Shown: piece by piece, positions 1-7,043 of the stretch
Layout of the letters: each line of letters opens with the position of its first letter
Position numbering within the stretch: the stretch's first letter is position 1
NCBI GenBank assembly: GCA_017651315.1
Contig: JAGCDE010000045.1
Span: 1 to 64,000 of the forward strand
Direction of reading: 5' to 3'
Length of the DNA stretch: 64,000 nucleotides
From: Bacteroidaceae bacterium
GTDB lineage: Bacteria; Bacteroidota; Bacteroidia; Bacteroidales; Bacteroidaceae
Program-made: the position numbers and the translations under genes
Notes under the pieces: model-generated
What the model saw: the letters and a program-made list of their open reading frames with translations, nothing else
The model's database searches: none
Told to the model about the DNA's origin: nothing

Positions 1-219
1 GAGATGGTAACTCTTATTCTTGATGGCGTCAATGATACAGATGGCTTCTCTAAGGCTGTCGCAGCAGGAGAGCTGTCCGAACATCATCACAAGAAGCTGG
101 TTCCAGCATGTGAATGTCTTCACATACTTGTCTCCGCTGTACTTCTTGACGATACCATCAAATATTCGCTTAGGCAAAAACTCAACGAGTTGGCTGAAGA
201 GATATTTTCCGCTATTCAT
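1..219 (-). CDS. IS4-type transposase, N-terminal part, cut by window edge
   Basis: The minus strand reads open from an ATG at 219 to base 1 and gives 73 residues beginning MNSGKYLFSQLVEFLPKR and continuing through KYVKTFTCWNQLLVMMFGQL. This matches the N-terminal domain (DUF4372 type) that precedes the DDE catalytic domain in IS4-family transposases of Bacteroidetes. Only the N-terminal part is visible, so whether the element is intact cannot be judged. The longer open frames on the opposite strand here are antisense shadows. The transposase would copy and move its own element; its position marks the left flank of an accessory block. I could not identify the terminal inverted repeat between 220 and 416. 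Confidence 0.75.
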   Translation of the reverse strand, partial: MNSGKYLFSQLVEFLPKRIFDGIVKKYSGDKYVKTFTCWNQLLVMMFGQLSCCDSLREAICIIDAIKNKSYHL

Positions 220-416
220 GCAGTCTGGGATTTCATTCAGACTACAAAGATGCACAATCAATTCAAATCGACACGAGCCGTTTTTGCTTACAACTGATTA
301 AACAATAATAAATTACAAAGAACGATTGTATTTTTCTTTGGACACTAGTGATTGTGTCTTATTTCTCACTTTTATATCTGATGTCTATCAGAAATGCTCC
401 ATCAGATAAATAGTTA

Positions 417-424
417 TATCTTTG
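417..424 (+). promoter_or_regulatory. Bacteroidetes -7 promoter element for the UDG-like/WYL pair
   Basis: TATCTTTG fits the TAnnTTTG consensus exactly. It lies 36 bases before the ATG at 460, and downstream of a possible ATG at 394, so it supports starting the protein at 460. No clear TTTG -33 element is seen. Confidence 0.5.
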
Positions 425-459
425 AAACCGGGATTTATTCAAATAAAGGACAAAAAAGT

Positions 460-1179
460 ATGAACACGCACAGTTACTTTGAGCCTCTTTTAAGAAAAGA
501 GCTGAAGCCATTATATAAAGACCTTATGGAGGCTGTAAAGCCTTATAATCATGACATATGCCCCTTTGCCATGCAATGGGGCGAAGAATTTCCCAAAGAG
601 AATAATCAAGGAATTCTATTTGTGGGTAGGGCTACAAATGGTTGGGTATCTGAGTCTGATAATGTGGAGGATTTATTTGGAACTACAGATGAAGCCATAT
701 TTGATCGTGTTGACCAAATGAAATGGGTAGAAAGGAATGATAACCCATATTATAACTCTAACAAGTCTGCCTTTTGGCGTGTTATAAGAGGTGTATCTGC
801 AGTATATTATACGCAACATGAGTTAAACCATGTGGCTTGGTCCAATGTCGCAAAAGTTGCCCCACCCGAAGGCAACCCGGACGATACATTATATTACCTC
901 CAGCTGGAATGTAGCAACAAGATCCTTTCTACAGAAATAAAGATACTGTCACCAAAGGCTGTTGTCTTTCTAACTGGAGAAGGATGGGCTAAAGATGCTA
1001 TTGAGTATCTGGGGAATGGGATTTATCCTGAGCCCGTTGCTGAAAAAGAATGGGGAGGTGGCTTTACGGCAAAGTTGTATCGACTTGATAAACTTGGAAT
1101 CATTCTGACTGAGCATCCCCAAACCAAGGAAGAAACAACACATGTTGATGCCATTAAGGCATTAATAGATTTGATTTAG
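460..1179 (+). CDS. uracil-DNA glycosylase superfamily-like protein
   Basis: This 239-residue protein resembles the uracil-DNA glycosylase fold. Near residues 51-62 it has GILFVGRATNGW, in the place of the VGxxPG loop that follows the first strand in this superfamily. It also has a central hydrophobic strand (SPKAVVFLTG) and a late ILTEHPQTKEE segment in the place of the HPS DNA-intercalation loop. These are loose matches, so base specificity and even glycosylase activity are not established. The ATG at 460 is preferred over one at 394 because a -7 promoter element sits between them. It ends 16 bases before the WYL regulator and the two are probably co-transcribed. Another UDG-like gene lies on the far side of the regulator. 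Alternative: a DNA-binding relative of the fold without catalysis. Confidence 0.55.
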   Translation: MNTHSYFEPLLRKELKPLYKDLMEAVKPYNHDICPFAMQWGEEFPKENNQGILFVGRATNGWVSESDNVEDLFGTTDEAIFDRVDQMKWVERNDNPYYNSNKSAFWRVIRGVSAVYYTQHELNHVAWSNVAKVAPPEGNPDDTLYYLQLECSNKILSTEIKILSPKAVVFLTGEGWAKDAIEYLGNGIYPEPVAEKEWGGGFTAKLYRLDKLGIILTEHPQTKEETTHVDAIKALIDLI

Positions 1180-1195
1180 TTTAATAAAACAGGAC

Positions 1196-2095
1196 ATGGC
1201 AAAGAACTCTTTCAGCCGTTACATCTGGCTCATAGATTTACTTAACCGGCGTGGATATGTAAAGATGGACCAGATAAATGAAGCCTGGCGAAAAAGTGCT
1301 ATCAATGAGACGCACGATGATATGCCGGAGCGAACATTCTTTAATCACAGAAATGCTATTAGCCAGATATTTGGAATAGACATCAAGTACGATCGAGAAT
1401 TAGGCTATCATATCCCGCCAACTCAACTTTGTGAAAACAACCTGAGAGCTTGGCTGCTACAAACTCTTTCGGTAAACAATCTGTTGAATGAGAGCGCTGA
1501 CTTAAGAGACAGGATACTGTTTGAGGATGTGCCTTCGGTCAAGCCGTTCCTGAAGGACCTGATACAGATTATGAGGGACGACAACGCCTTGAACCTAACC
1601 TACCAAAGCTACCGGAACAAGGAGCCTTACACTTTTGAGGCCCACCCCTATTGTCTTAAGATGTTTAAGCAGAGATGGTACCTGCTGGCCAAGACACCAA
1701 AGTATGACTATCCTACCATATACTCTCTGGACCGAGTGGTGGATATTGAGGAACTGGACAAGAAAGCGGTAATACCCAAAGACTTTAAGGCCGATGAGTA
1801 TTTCAGTCAGTTCTATGGGATTGTGACCGGTGACGGGAACACTATCCAGACGATTAAGCTCAAGGTGTTTGGTGAGAGGGCGAACTATTTCAGGTCACTG
1901 CCTCTGCACCATAGTCAGGAGGAGATTGAGACCACTGATGAGTATGCGGTATTTAAGTACTTTGTTGTTCCTTCTGTGGATCTGGTGCAGGAGATTCTTT
2001 CTAATGGGGATAATGTTCAAGTTTTGGAGCCGAAGGGGTTGAGGGACAGACTTGGGCAGATTGTTGATAATATGCGACAACTGTATTCAAAGTAG
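1196..2095 (+). CDS. WYL-domain transcriptional regulator
   Basis: The 299-residue protein has an N-terminal winged-helix region (about residues 1-85, with FSRYIWLIDLLNRRG and the recognition-like segment MPERTFFNHRNAI) followed by a WYL domain whose name-giving tripeptide is present in KQRWYLLAKT near residue 160. A C-terminal WCX-like extension runs to residue 299. WYL regulators bind nucleotides or nucleic acids and often control phage-defence genes (BrxR and CapW are examples). Its placement directly after one UDG-like gene, and tail-to-tail with a 9-base overlap with a second one (2087-2875, minus), suggests it controls that set. The product is probably a cytoplasmic dimer. Confidence 0.85.
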   Translation: MAKNSFSRYIWLIDLLNRRGYVKMDQINEAWRKSAINETHDDMPERTFFNHRNAISQIFGIDIKYDRELGYHIPPTQLCENNLRAWLLQTLSVNNLLNESADLRDRILFEDVPSVKPFLKDLIQIMRDDNALNLTYQSYRNKEPYTFEAHPYCLKMFKQRWYLLAKTPKYDYPTIYSLDRVVDIEELDKKAVIPKDFKADEYFSQFYGIVTGDGNTIQTIKLKVFGERANYFRSLPLHHSQEEIETTDEYAVFKYFVVPSVDLVQEILSNGDNVQVLEPKGLRDRLGQIVDNMRQLYSK

Positions 2096-2875
2096 TTCTT
2101 TTGCCCATTCAGGGTCTATCCATTCAACGATTGTTCTTATATCAGCTGGAGTAAGTTCTTTGTCTTCAAGTACAGGCTGATGTACTTGATTATAATGTTG
2201 TCTATACTGCAAAAAGAAAGAATTCTGTAAATTGGTTGTTTCACGTTTTCTGTTGACATCAGAAGGGATTATTCCCGTTATCCTATAAAACTTCCAAGTT
2301 CCTTTCTTACTGCCGGCCAAGGGTGATACTATGTTTTCTTTAGTGTATCCCATCCATACGTTGTCATATTTTATTTCTGTTGAGTCTTCACATATTTTTT
2401 CTTTCATTCTAAAACCCCACGGAGCAGTAAATGTATTGGCAAAAATTATTAGTCTTGGGTGGAGCGACTCTATATAATCTTGTGTTATCCTCAACAGAGC
2501 TCCCATAAGTGGCCTCATTTCTTCCTGACGCATATAATTAACCATTGTTTTTTGACTACCATCTCTGAGAGGGAACAAATCAATATATGCACAATGATCA
2601 TCATATTCCCCCATCATTTTATGTTTGGGGTCCCAAAAATCATCCTTAATATTTGAATCTTTTGGAGGACAATCAAGATAATCGAACGATTGCCTTTTGG
2701 GTATTTTTTGTATATCAATTCTATTAGAAGGATTCATTCCAACCAACAAAATACCACCATCAGATATAGCTTGATTATTGGTGATGACAGCGAACTTAAA
2801 ATCTTTATTGAACTCATTAATTATTTCTTCATAGGAATCCAATAATTGTTCACCACTCAAAACATTATTATCCAT
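2087..2875 (-). CDS. second uracil-DNA glycosylase superfamily-like protein
   Basis: A 262-residue protein with GGILLVGMNPSNRID near residues 40-54, closely resembling the VG-x-NPS/VGxxPG motif I of the UDG superfamily. It continues with CAYIDLFPLRDGS and LHPRLIIFANTF, which fit the following core strands. Overall sequence differs from the UDG-like protein at 460-1179, so the two are not a recent duplication. It is convergent with the WYL gene and its stop codon overlaps that gene's end. A perfect TAnnTTTG element lies 37 bases upstream of its ATG. Function is inferred only from fold-level motifs; glycosylase activity on uracil or on modified phage bases is a hypothesis. Confidence 0.55.
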   Translation of the reverse strand: MDNNVLSGEQLLDSYEEIINEFNKDFKFAVITNNQAISDGGILLVGMNPSNRIDIQKIPKRQSFDYLDCPPKDSNIKDDFWDPKHKMMGEYDDHCAYIDLFPLRDGSQKTMVNYMRQEEMRPLMGALLRITQDYIESLHPRLIIFANTFTAPWGFRMKEKICEDSTEIKYDNVWMGYTKENIVSPLAGSKKGTWKFYRITGIIPSDVNRKRETTNLQNSFFLQYRQHYNQVHQPVLEDKELTPADIRTIVEWIDPEWAKELL

Positions 2876-2911
2876 AATCTTTTATTTTTATTATCCTGGT
2901 TTGCAATAATA

Positions 2912-2919
2912 CAAAGATA
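2912..2919 (-). promoter_or_regulatory. -7 promoter element for the gene at 2087-2875
   Basis: On the minus strand the bases read TATCTTTG, an exact TAnnTTTG match 37 bases before the ATG. A TTTG on the same strand at 2944-2947 is a possible -33 box, though the 24-base spacing is slightly long. Confidence 0.5.
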
Positions 2920-2931
2920 GAATTAATTACA

Positions 2932-3810
2932 TTATTTCCACAACAAATCAAGAGCCTTTGTGTACTCCCGTGCCTTGAACAGCGAAAGTGTATTCTGTTC
3001 AAAGACGAGCAACTCAAAAAGCACATCTAGGCGCTTGAGGCGTCCGAGGGCCCACACCATCTGGCGGACATGAGGCAGGTATAACACTGAAGGAAAGAAA
3101 TCATATTGGTATGCTTTGGTAATTTCCTGTCTTAGCTGATCTCCCAATTCCTTCATTGCGTCCTCTTTGGTGATAGGCAGACCAAGATATGCCAGCGACA
3201 TCAGGTATTCCCAGTTGCCTTTACACAGACTGCGGTCTATAGGTTCATCGGCAGGCAGATGACGACGGGCCTCAACATAGAGGTATGATGTGGAGAGTTC
3301 TTTTAGGTGTTTACGAATGTATTCCACTGTATCATAACGGCAAATGACCTTGGCAGCCTCCGGCTCCCGGTACATCTCAAACAGAACTTCGACCGCCTTA
3401 AGGAAACGGTCATCCCAATGCTTGAAAAGGTGCTTGAATGTCCAGATGCGGTCTATCTTGCAGCCGTCAAGAAAGATGTAGATGACGCGTTTCTTATCAA
3501 TTGCAGTCATATAGAGCAGCCTATCCTGGAGTTCTTTACGGCATTGAGACTTATTCTTACCCTTATTGAAATCCGATAGCACACGTGATACGGGGCGGTA
3601 TAACGGAGCCGGGACTGGCTTGTCATAATCACCATCGTGACGTTCCAGATAATGAACTATATCCAGGACTGTAGAGATTCCGTTTACGTTGCGGCTGGTC
3701 TCATGAACCTTCTGGAATGGCAATGTGTTTACCATTGCAATCAGTAACCGGTTATCATAATCACCACTTGCATACTCACACACATTTAGGATCTGTTCTT
3801 TTGTTGTCAT
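2932..3810 (-). CDS. hypothetical protein, helical, accessory
   Basis: I do not recognise this protein. From the ATG at 3810 it is 292 residues (MTTKEQILNVCEYASG...). A longer reading starts nine codons upstream, but a promoter-like TTTATTTG lies close to that first ATG, favouring the inner start. The sequence is rich in charged and aromatic residues, has no signal peptide or membrane span, and looks mostly alpha-helical, possibly repeat-like (many segments of the form L-x2-L-x2-L). No catalytic motif stands out. It lies upstream of, and in the same direction as, the UDG-like gene at 2087-2875, with 56 bases between them, so the two may be one transcript. Confidence 0.6.
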   Translation of the reverse strand: MTTKEQILNVCEYASGDYDNRLLIAMVNTLPFQKVHETSRNVNGISTVLDIVHYLERHDGDYDKPVPAPLYRPVSRVLSDFNKGKNKSQCRKELQDRLLYMTAIDKKRVIYIFLDGCKIDRIWTFKHLFKHWDDRFLKAVEVLFEMYREPEAAKVICRYDTVEYIRKHLKELSTSYLYVEARRHLPADEPIDRSLCKGNWEYLMSLAYLGLPITKEDAMKELGDQLRQEITKAYQYDFFPSVLYLPHVRQMVWALGRLKRLDVLFELLVFEQNTLSLFKAREYTKALDLLWK

Positions 3811-4052
3811 ATTGTTATTGCTTTTGTTTGATTGCAAATAAACAATATGGGGGTGCCAAAGTCTGGCAGTGGATCAGTTTCTAGACAACATTGAATTAGT
3901 TGTCATCTCAGCGCAGAGATTGCCTTAAATATTTCAAGGATAAGTTCTGTACCAACGGCCGATACGACTAAACGTTTCAACAACACCGCCACATCTTGTG
4001 GCCTCATTGTCTGCTATTTCATACTATCAATCAATCGTTTAATATGCGACAA

Positions 4053-4072
4053 TCGCAAATCGCAATTTGCGA
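4053..4072. repeat. 8-bp perfect inverted repeat, operator-like
   Basis: TCGCAAAT and ATTTGCGA are separated by four bases (CGCA). The spot is between a possible regulator remnant and the promoter of the ATPase gene, so it could be a binding site. It has no T tract and does not look like a terminator. Confidence 0.4.
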
Positions 4073-4130
4073 ACATAGTGCAAAGGACTGTCCATTTTGT
4101 ACAGTTTTTGCAGTTTTACATGCTTTTATT

Positions 4131-4160
4131 TTTCTGCAATTCAAGTTTTTGTTACTTTAG
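4131..4160 (+). promoter_or_regulatory. probable promoter of the DUF234-type ATPase gene
   Basis: TTTC (4131-4134) and TACTTTAG (4153-4160) are each one mismatch from the -33 and -7 Bacteroidetes boxes, with an 18-base spacer. The next in-frame ATG is at 4183, which supports that start over an ATG at 4078 upstream of the promoter. Confidence 0.4.
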
Positions 4161-4182
4161 CAGAAAAATAAGCACATGTTTT

Positions 4183-5628
4183 ATGAGCATTTTGGTAGGA
4201 AGACAACAGGAACAGCAGGAGTTGAGAGATCTCTACGTAAGTGGAAGAGCAGAGTTCATAGCTGTGTATGGTCGGCGCCGTGTAGGAAAAACCTATTTAA
4301 TAGACGAGACGCTGGGTAGTCATATTTCTTTCAGACATGCAGGACTCTCACCGATTGATGACGATGGGAAACGCAGTATGCTAAAAGACCAGCTAAGACA
4401 TTTCTACAATTCATTATTGTCGCAAGGTATGAAGAAAAGCAAGTGTCCTACATCGTGGATGGAAGCTTTCTTTATGCTTGAGATGCACCTTCAATCCATT
4501 GATGACGGCAAACGACAAGTTGTGTTTCTTGACGAACTGCCCTGGATGGATACGCCACGCTCCGGATTCGTGACAGCCTTGGAAGGATTTTGGAACGGAT
4601 GGGCTTGCCATCGCCACAATTTCATGCTGGTAGTTTGTGGCAGTGCAACATCTTGGATTCTGGACAATCTGATAAACAATCACGGTGGTCTTTATGGTCG
4701 TATTACTTTTGAGATGAAGCTCTCTCCGTTCACACTAAAAGAGTGTGAGGCGTTTTTCCAGAGTCGCAACATAAAGATGTCGCGTTATGATATTGTGCAG
4801 AGCTATATGATACTTGGAGGGATTCCCTATTATCTCAGTTACTTTCAGAAAGGCATGAGTCTGGCCCAGAACATAGACAGACTGTTTTTTGCCACTGGTG
4901 CGAAATTGCGTGATGAATACGACAGATTGTTTTCGGCAGTTTTTAGTAATCCTGATGACATGAAAAAGATTGTAGGATTACTGAGCACCAAGCATGCTGG
5001 ATTTACCCGTCAGGAGATTTTGCAGAAAACGGGTATTGACGATAGTGGATCGGCTACCAAAATGTTGAAGGCTCTTGAAGCAAGTGACTTTATATTGAAG
5101 TATGTCCCCTTTGGGGCAGGTAAACGCAACGAAGCTTATAAACTGTCAGATTCATTCTGCCTGTTTTTTCTATACTGGGTTGTAGGTCACGACAAGATGA
5201 ATCCTGATTTTTGGATGCTCAGCCAGCAATCGCAGTCGGTAAACAGTTGGCGAGGCATTTCTTTCGAGGAGGTGTGTCTGGTTCATATCCAGCAGATAAA
5301 GGCGGCTCTTGGCATTGCAGGCGTCAGTTCTACTCAATCGGCTTGGACTTTGCGAGGCGATGATGAAAAAGAAGGTGTACAAATAGACCTGCTCATCAGT
5401 CGCAAGGACAACGTTTTGAATATGTGCGAAATGAAATTCTGCGGTGATGAATACAAAGTAAGCAAAGCGTACGAACGGAAACTGGCCCATCGCCAGATAG
5501 TGCTCTCAGAGATGATCAATCGCCGTACGGTTATTCATCCTGTTCTTGTGACAACATACGGTCTTTCCTACAATGAATATAGTGGAAGTTTTGTGCATAC
5601 GGTAGTGATGGACGATTTGTTTAAGTAA
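4183..5628 (+). CDS. AAA-type ATPase with C-terminal DUF234 nuclease-like domain
   Basis: The 481-residue protein starts MSILVGRQQEQQELRDLY. It has a Walker A loop YGRRRVGKTYL (about 29-39), a Walker B strand VVFLDELPWMD (about 110), a sensor-like LVVCGSATSW, a winged-helix stretch near residue 260-300, and a C-terminal domain with QIDLLIS and NMCEMKFCG. The last two segments place Asp and Glu-x-Lys as in PD-(D/E)xK nucleases, as in the DUF234 family. Such 'archaeal-type ATPase' proteins are common accessory genes in Bacteroidetes; their role is unclear, with toxin or defence proposed. The upstream ATG at 4078 would add a 35-residue hydrophobic N-terminus, but a promoter-like element lies after it. 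A PLD protein gene follows after 43 bases. Confidence 0.8.
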   Translation: MSILVGRQQEQQELRDLYVSGRAEFIAVYGRRRVGKTYLIDETLGSHISFRHAGLSPIDDDGKRSMLKDQLRHFYNSLLSQGMKKSKCPTSWMEAFFMLEMHLQSIDDGKRQVVFLDELPWMDTPRSGFVTALEGFWNGWACHRHNFMLVVCGSATSWILDNLINNHGGLYGRITFEMKLSPFTLKECEAFFQSRNIKMSRYDIVQSYMILGGIPYYLSYFQKGMSLAQNIDRLFFATGAKLRDEYDRLFSAVFSNPDDMKKIVGLLSTKHAGFTRQEILQKTGIDDSGSATKMLKALEASDFILKYVPFGAGKRNEAYKLSDSFCLFFLYWVVGHDKMNPDFWMLSQQSQSVNSWRGISFEEVCLVHIQQIKAALGIAGVSSTQSAWTLRGDDEKEGVQIDLLISRKDNVLNMCEMKFCGDEYKVSKAYERKLAHRQIVLSEMINRRTVIHPVLVTTYGLSYNEYSGSFVHTVVMDDLFK

Positions 5629-5671
5629 GCAGCGAAGGTGTACATACCTTGTTTTTCAGACAATTGTTTGT

Positions 5672-6175
5672 ATGATACAATACATAGCAGACCAGGCCCA
5701 TTTCAAGGAGGTGATAGAGCGGGTTCCCAACGTAAAGGAATCACTCTGGATAGGTACGGCCGATATAAAGGACCTTTATGTCGGTGAGCGGCCGTTTCTG
5801 GGCGTGCTGGCCGACCTGCTTAAGAAAGGGCGTGAAGTGCGTCTGGTTCACGCCAAGGAGCCCGGCCCTAACTTCCGCCAGGACTTTGACCGGTACCCTA
5901 TTCTGTTTGATGGACTGGAACGTATGCTCTGCCCCAGAGTTCACTTCAAGATCATCATATTTGACCATTCGTTAGCATACATCGGCTCCGCCAATCTTAC
6001 AGGCGCCGGAATAGGCATGAAAAGCCCCCAAACCCGAAACTTTGAGGCCGGAATACTGACCGATGACCCCACCCTGGTAGAACAAGCCATGAATCAGCTG
6101 GATTCAGTCTGGGCCGGAATCCAGTGCAAAAACTGCGGACGGAAGAAGTTCTGCAGCGATCCTATCGCAAAGTAA
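5672..6175 (+). CDS. single-HKD phospholipase D-like nuclease family protein
   Basis: A 167-residue protein with one HxKxxxxD motif (VHFKIIIFDHSLAYIGSANLTGAG is split here as HFKIIIFD followed by GSANLTGAG), the signature of PLD-superfamily nucleases and phosphodiesterases. Having only one motif, it would need to dimerise to form an active site, as BfiI- and Nuc-type enzymes do. The C-terminus has a CKNCGRKKFC cluster that could bind zinc. There is no signal peptide, so it is probably cytoplasmic and acts on nucleic acid. It lies 43 bases after the DUF234 ATPase in the same direction, which suggests an ATPase-nuclease pair. Whether the substrate is DNA or RNA cannot be told. Confidence 0.75.
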   Translation: MIQYIADQAHFKEVIERVPNVKESLWIGTADIKDLYVGERPFLGVLADLLKKGREVRLVHAKEPGPNFRQDFDRYPILFDGLERMLCPRVHFKIIIFDHSLAYIGSANLTGAGIGMKSPQTRNFEAGILTDDPTLVEQAMNQLDSVWAGIQCKNCGRKKFCSDPIAK

Positions 6176-6178
6176 CGG

Positions 6179-6204
6179 CACAGGGAACTGATCCTTCTGT
6201 GTCA
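6179..6204. terminator. hairpin between convergent genes, copy 1 of a duplicated element
   Basis: CACAG and CTGTG arms enclose GGAACTGATCCTT. The same 26 bases recur exactly at 7018-7043. The location between two converging genes fits a bidirectional terminator, although no T tract follows. Confidence 0.5.
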
Positions 6205-6624
6205 TCAAATCTGTGACATCTCGCGCCCCAGCTGGCGGATAGCGTCAAGAATCTGGTCGGTGCGCTGCTGTGAGGGCTTTTTGATTCCGTAGATATAACG
6301 GGAAAGCAAGCTTTTGTTGATGCCTATGTATCTGGCCACTTCCGATACGTTCAGTTGCGGGAATTGGCGGAAAACATCGGCAATCAGATTATCAGGATTG
6401 GGTTCCTCTGTATTATAGAAACTGCTGATGTGAATATCTTCATCCATCTCCTCCCAGCGGATATCCTCCCCATCAAGGCCGATAACATATCCCTCGCGTT
6501 GCTCAGGCGTGGCGTCAAGCAAAAGCGGAAACGCCTCCAGCGGGCGGCTGTAGGTATTGCCTTTATCGGTCAGAATATATATCCGTCCATCAGCAAACCA
6601 TAGTTTGGCAATAGCTTCCTTCAT
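6205..6624 (-). CDS. DUF2442 plus HTH protein, antitoxin-like
   Basis: The 139-residue protein begins with a DUF2442-like segment (AIAKLWFADGRIYILTDKG and WEEMDEDIHISSFY). It ends with a helix-turn-helix of the XRE type (NVSEVARYIGINKSLLSRYIYGIKKPSQQR). DUF2442 proteins are usually encoded next to a DUF4160 protein, as here: its ATG directly follows the last stop codon of the DUF4160 frame (TGA then ATG). The pair behaves like a small toxin-antitoxin or regulatory cassette in many genomes, with the HTH partner expected to bind its own promoter; that role is inferred. The gene is intact even though its partner is interrupted. Confidence 0.75.
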   Translation of the reverse strand: MKEAIAKLWFADGRIYILTDKGNTYSRPLEAFPLLLDATPEQREGYVIGLDGEDIRWEEMDEDIHISSFYNTEEPNPDNLIADVFRQFPQLNVSEVARYIGINKSLLSRYIYGIKKPSQQRTDQILDAIRQLGREMSQI

Positions 6625-6861
6625 TCAGTCCTCATCAAAATACTCTATCCATGCCTTCTTTATATCCGCTTGGTACTGTTATACTGCATCGACAGCCTTT
6701 TTCAGGTCTGCTGGTTTAACTCCTTTGTTCTCCAAGACCTCAAAGGTCTCAACATCAATTTTCGCTTTTCCGTCTCCGCTCTGAACGTGGACGTGAATTG
6801 GTAAGTGTTCCTCAGAATAGAAGAAAAACCGCAGCCCAAAGAGATACATTATTGTAGGCAT
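6625..6861 (-). pseudogene. DUF4160 protein gene interrupted by an in-frame TAA
   Basis: The frame starts MPTIMYLFGLRFFFYSEEH and includes the DUF4160 hallmark HLPIHVHVQSGDGKAKID. After 60 residues there is a TAA (6679-6681). Reading through it in the same frame gives QYQADIKKAWIEYFDED and then TGA at 6625-6627, which is exactly the usual C-terminal helix of the family. The full product would therefore be 78 residues, and the TAA is most simply a recent nonsense change (for example from GAA or CAA). The 60-residue product may still be made. It sits immediately upstream of the DUF2442-HTH gene. Confidence 0.75.
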
Positions 6862-7017
6862 AGATATTAGTTTTTACGCAACAAATATAGGTATAATTTT
6901 TTATACCCAAGCAAAAGCGATACTTATTTCATAACTCTGGGAAATATGCGTTGTGGAGTGCTATGCGATCCTGTGCCAGAATGGGCTGGATGACAACTTT
7001 GCGGAAAAGAGTGACGA

Positions 7018-7043
7018 CACAGGGAACTGATCCTTCTGTGTCA
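7018..7043. terminator. hairpin at the end of nspC, copy 2 of a duplicated element
   Basis: This is an exact copy of the 26 bases at 6179-6204. With flanking bases the arms become GACACAG and CTGTGTC (7016-7042). It overlaps the stop codon of the decarboxylase gene, so it may end the polyamine transcript. Confidence 0.5.

Larger units (their letters stand above)
3838..4182. other. 345-base gap with a small ORF and a palindrome
   Basis: No full-length gene is present. On the minus strand 3903-4007 encodes 34 residues beginning MRPQDVAVLLKRLVV, which resembles the first helix of some Bacteroidetes winged-helix proteins and then stops; it may be a remnant. Downstream lie an 8-bp perfect inverted repeat (4053-4072) and a promoter-like sequence for the gene at 4183. 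Confidence 0.4.

Noticed and set aside
4-301. Two plus-strand open frames at the left edge
   Set aside because: They are antisense to the transposase N-terminus read on the minus strand, which gives a recognisable protein family.
394-459. Longer N-terminus for the first UDG-like protein starting at 394
   Set aside because: The promoter-like TATCTTTG at 417-424 lies inside this extension and the extra residues do not resemble the family.
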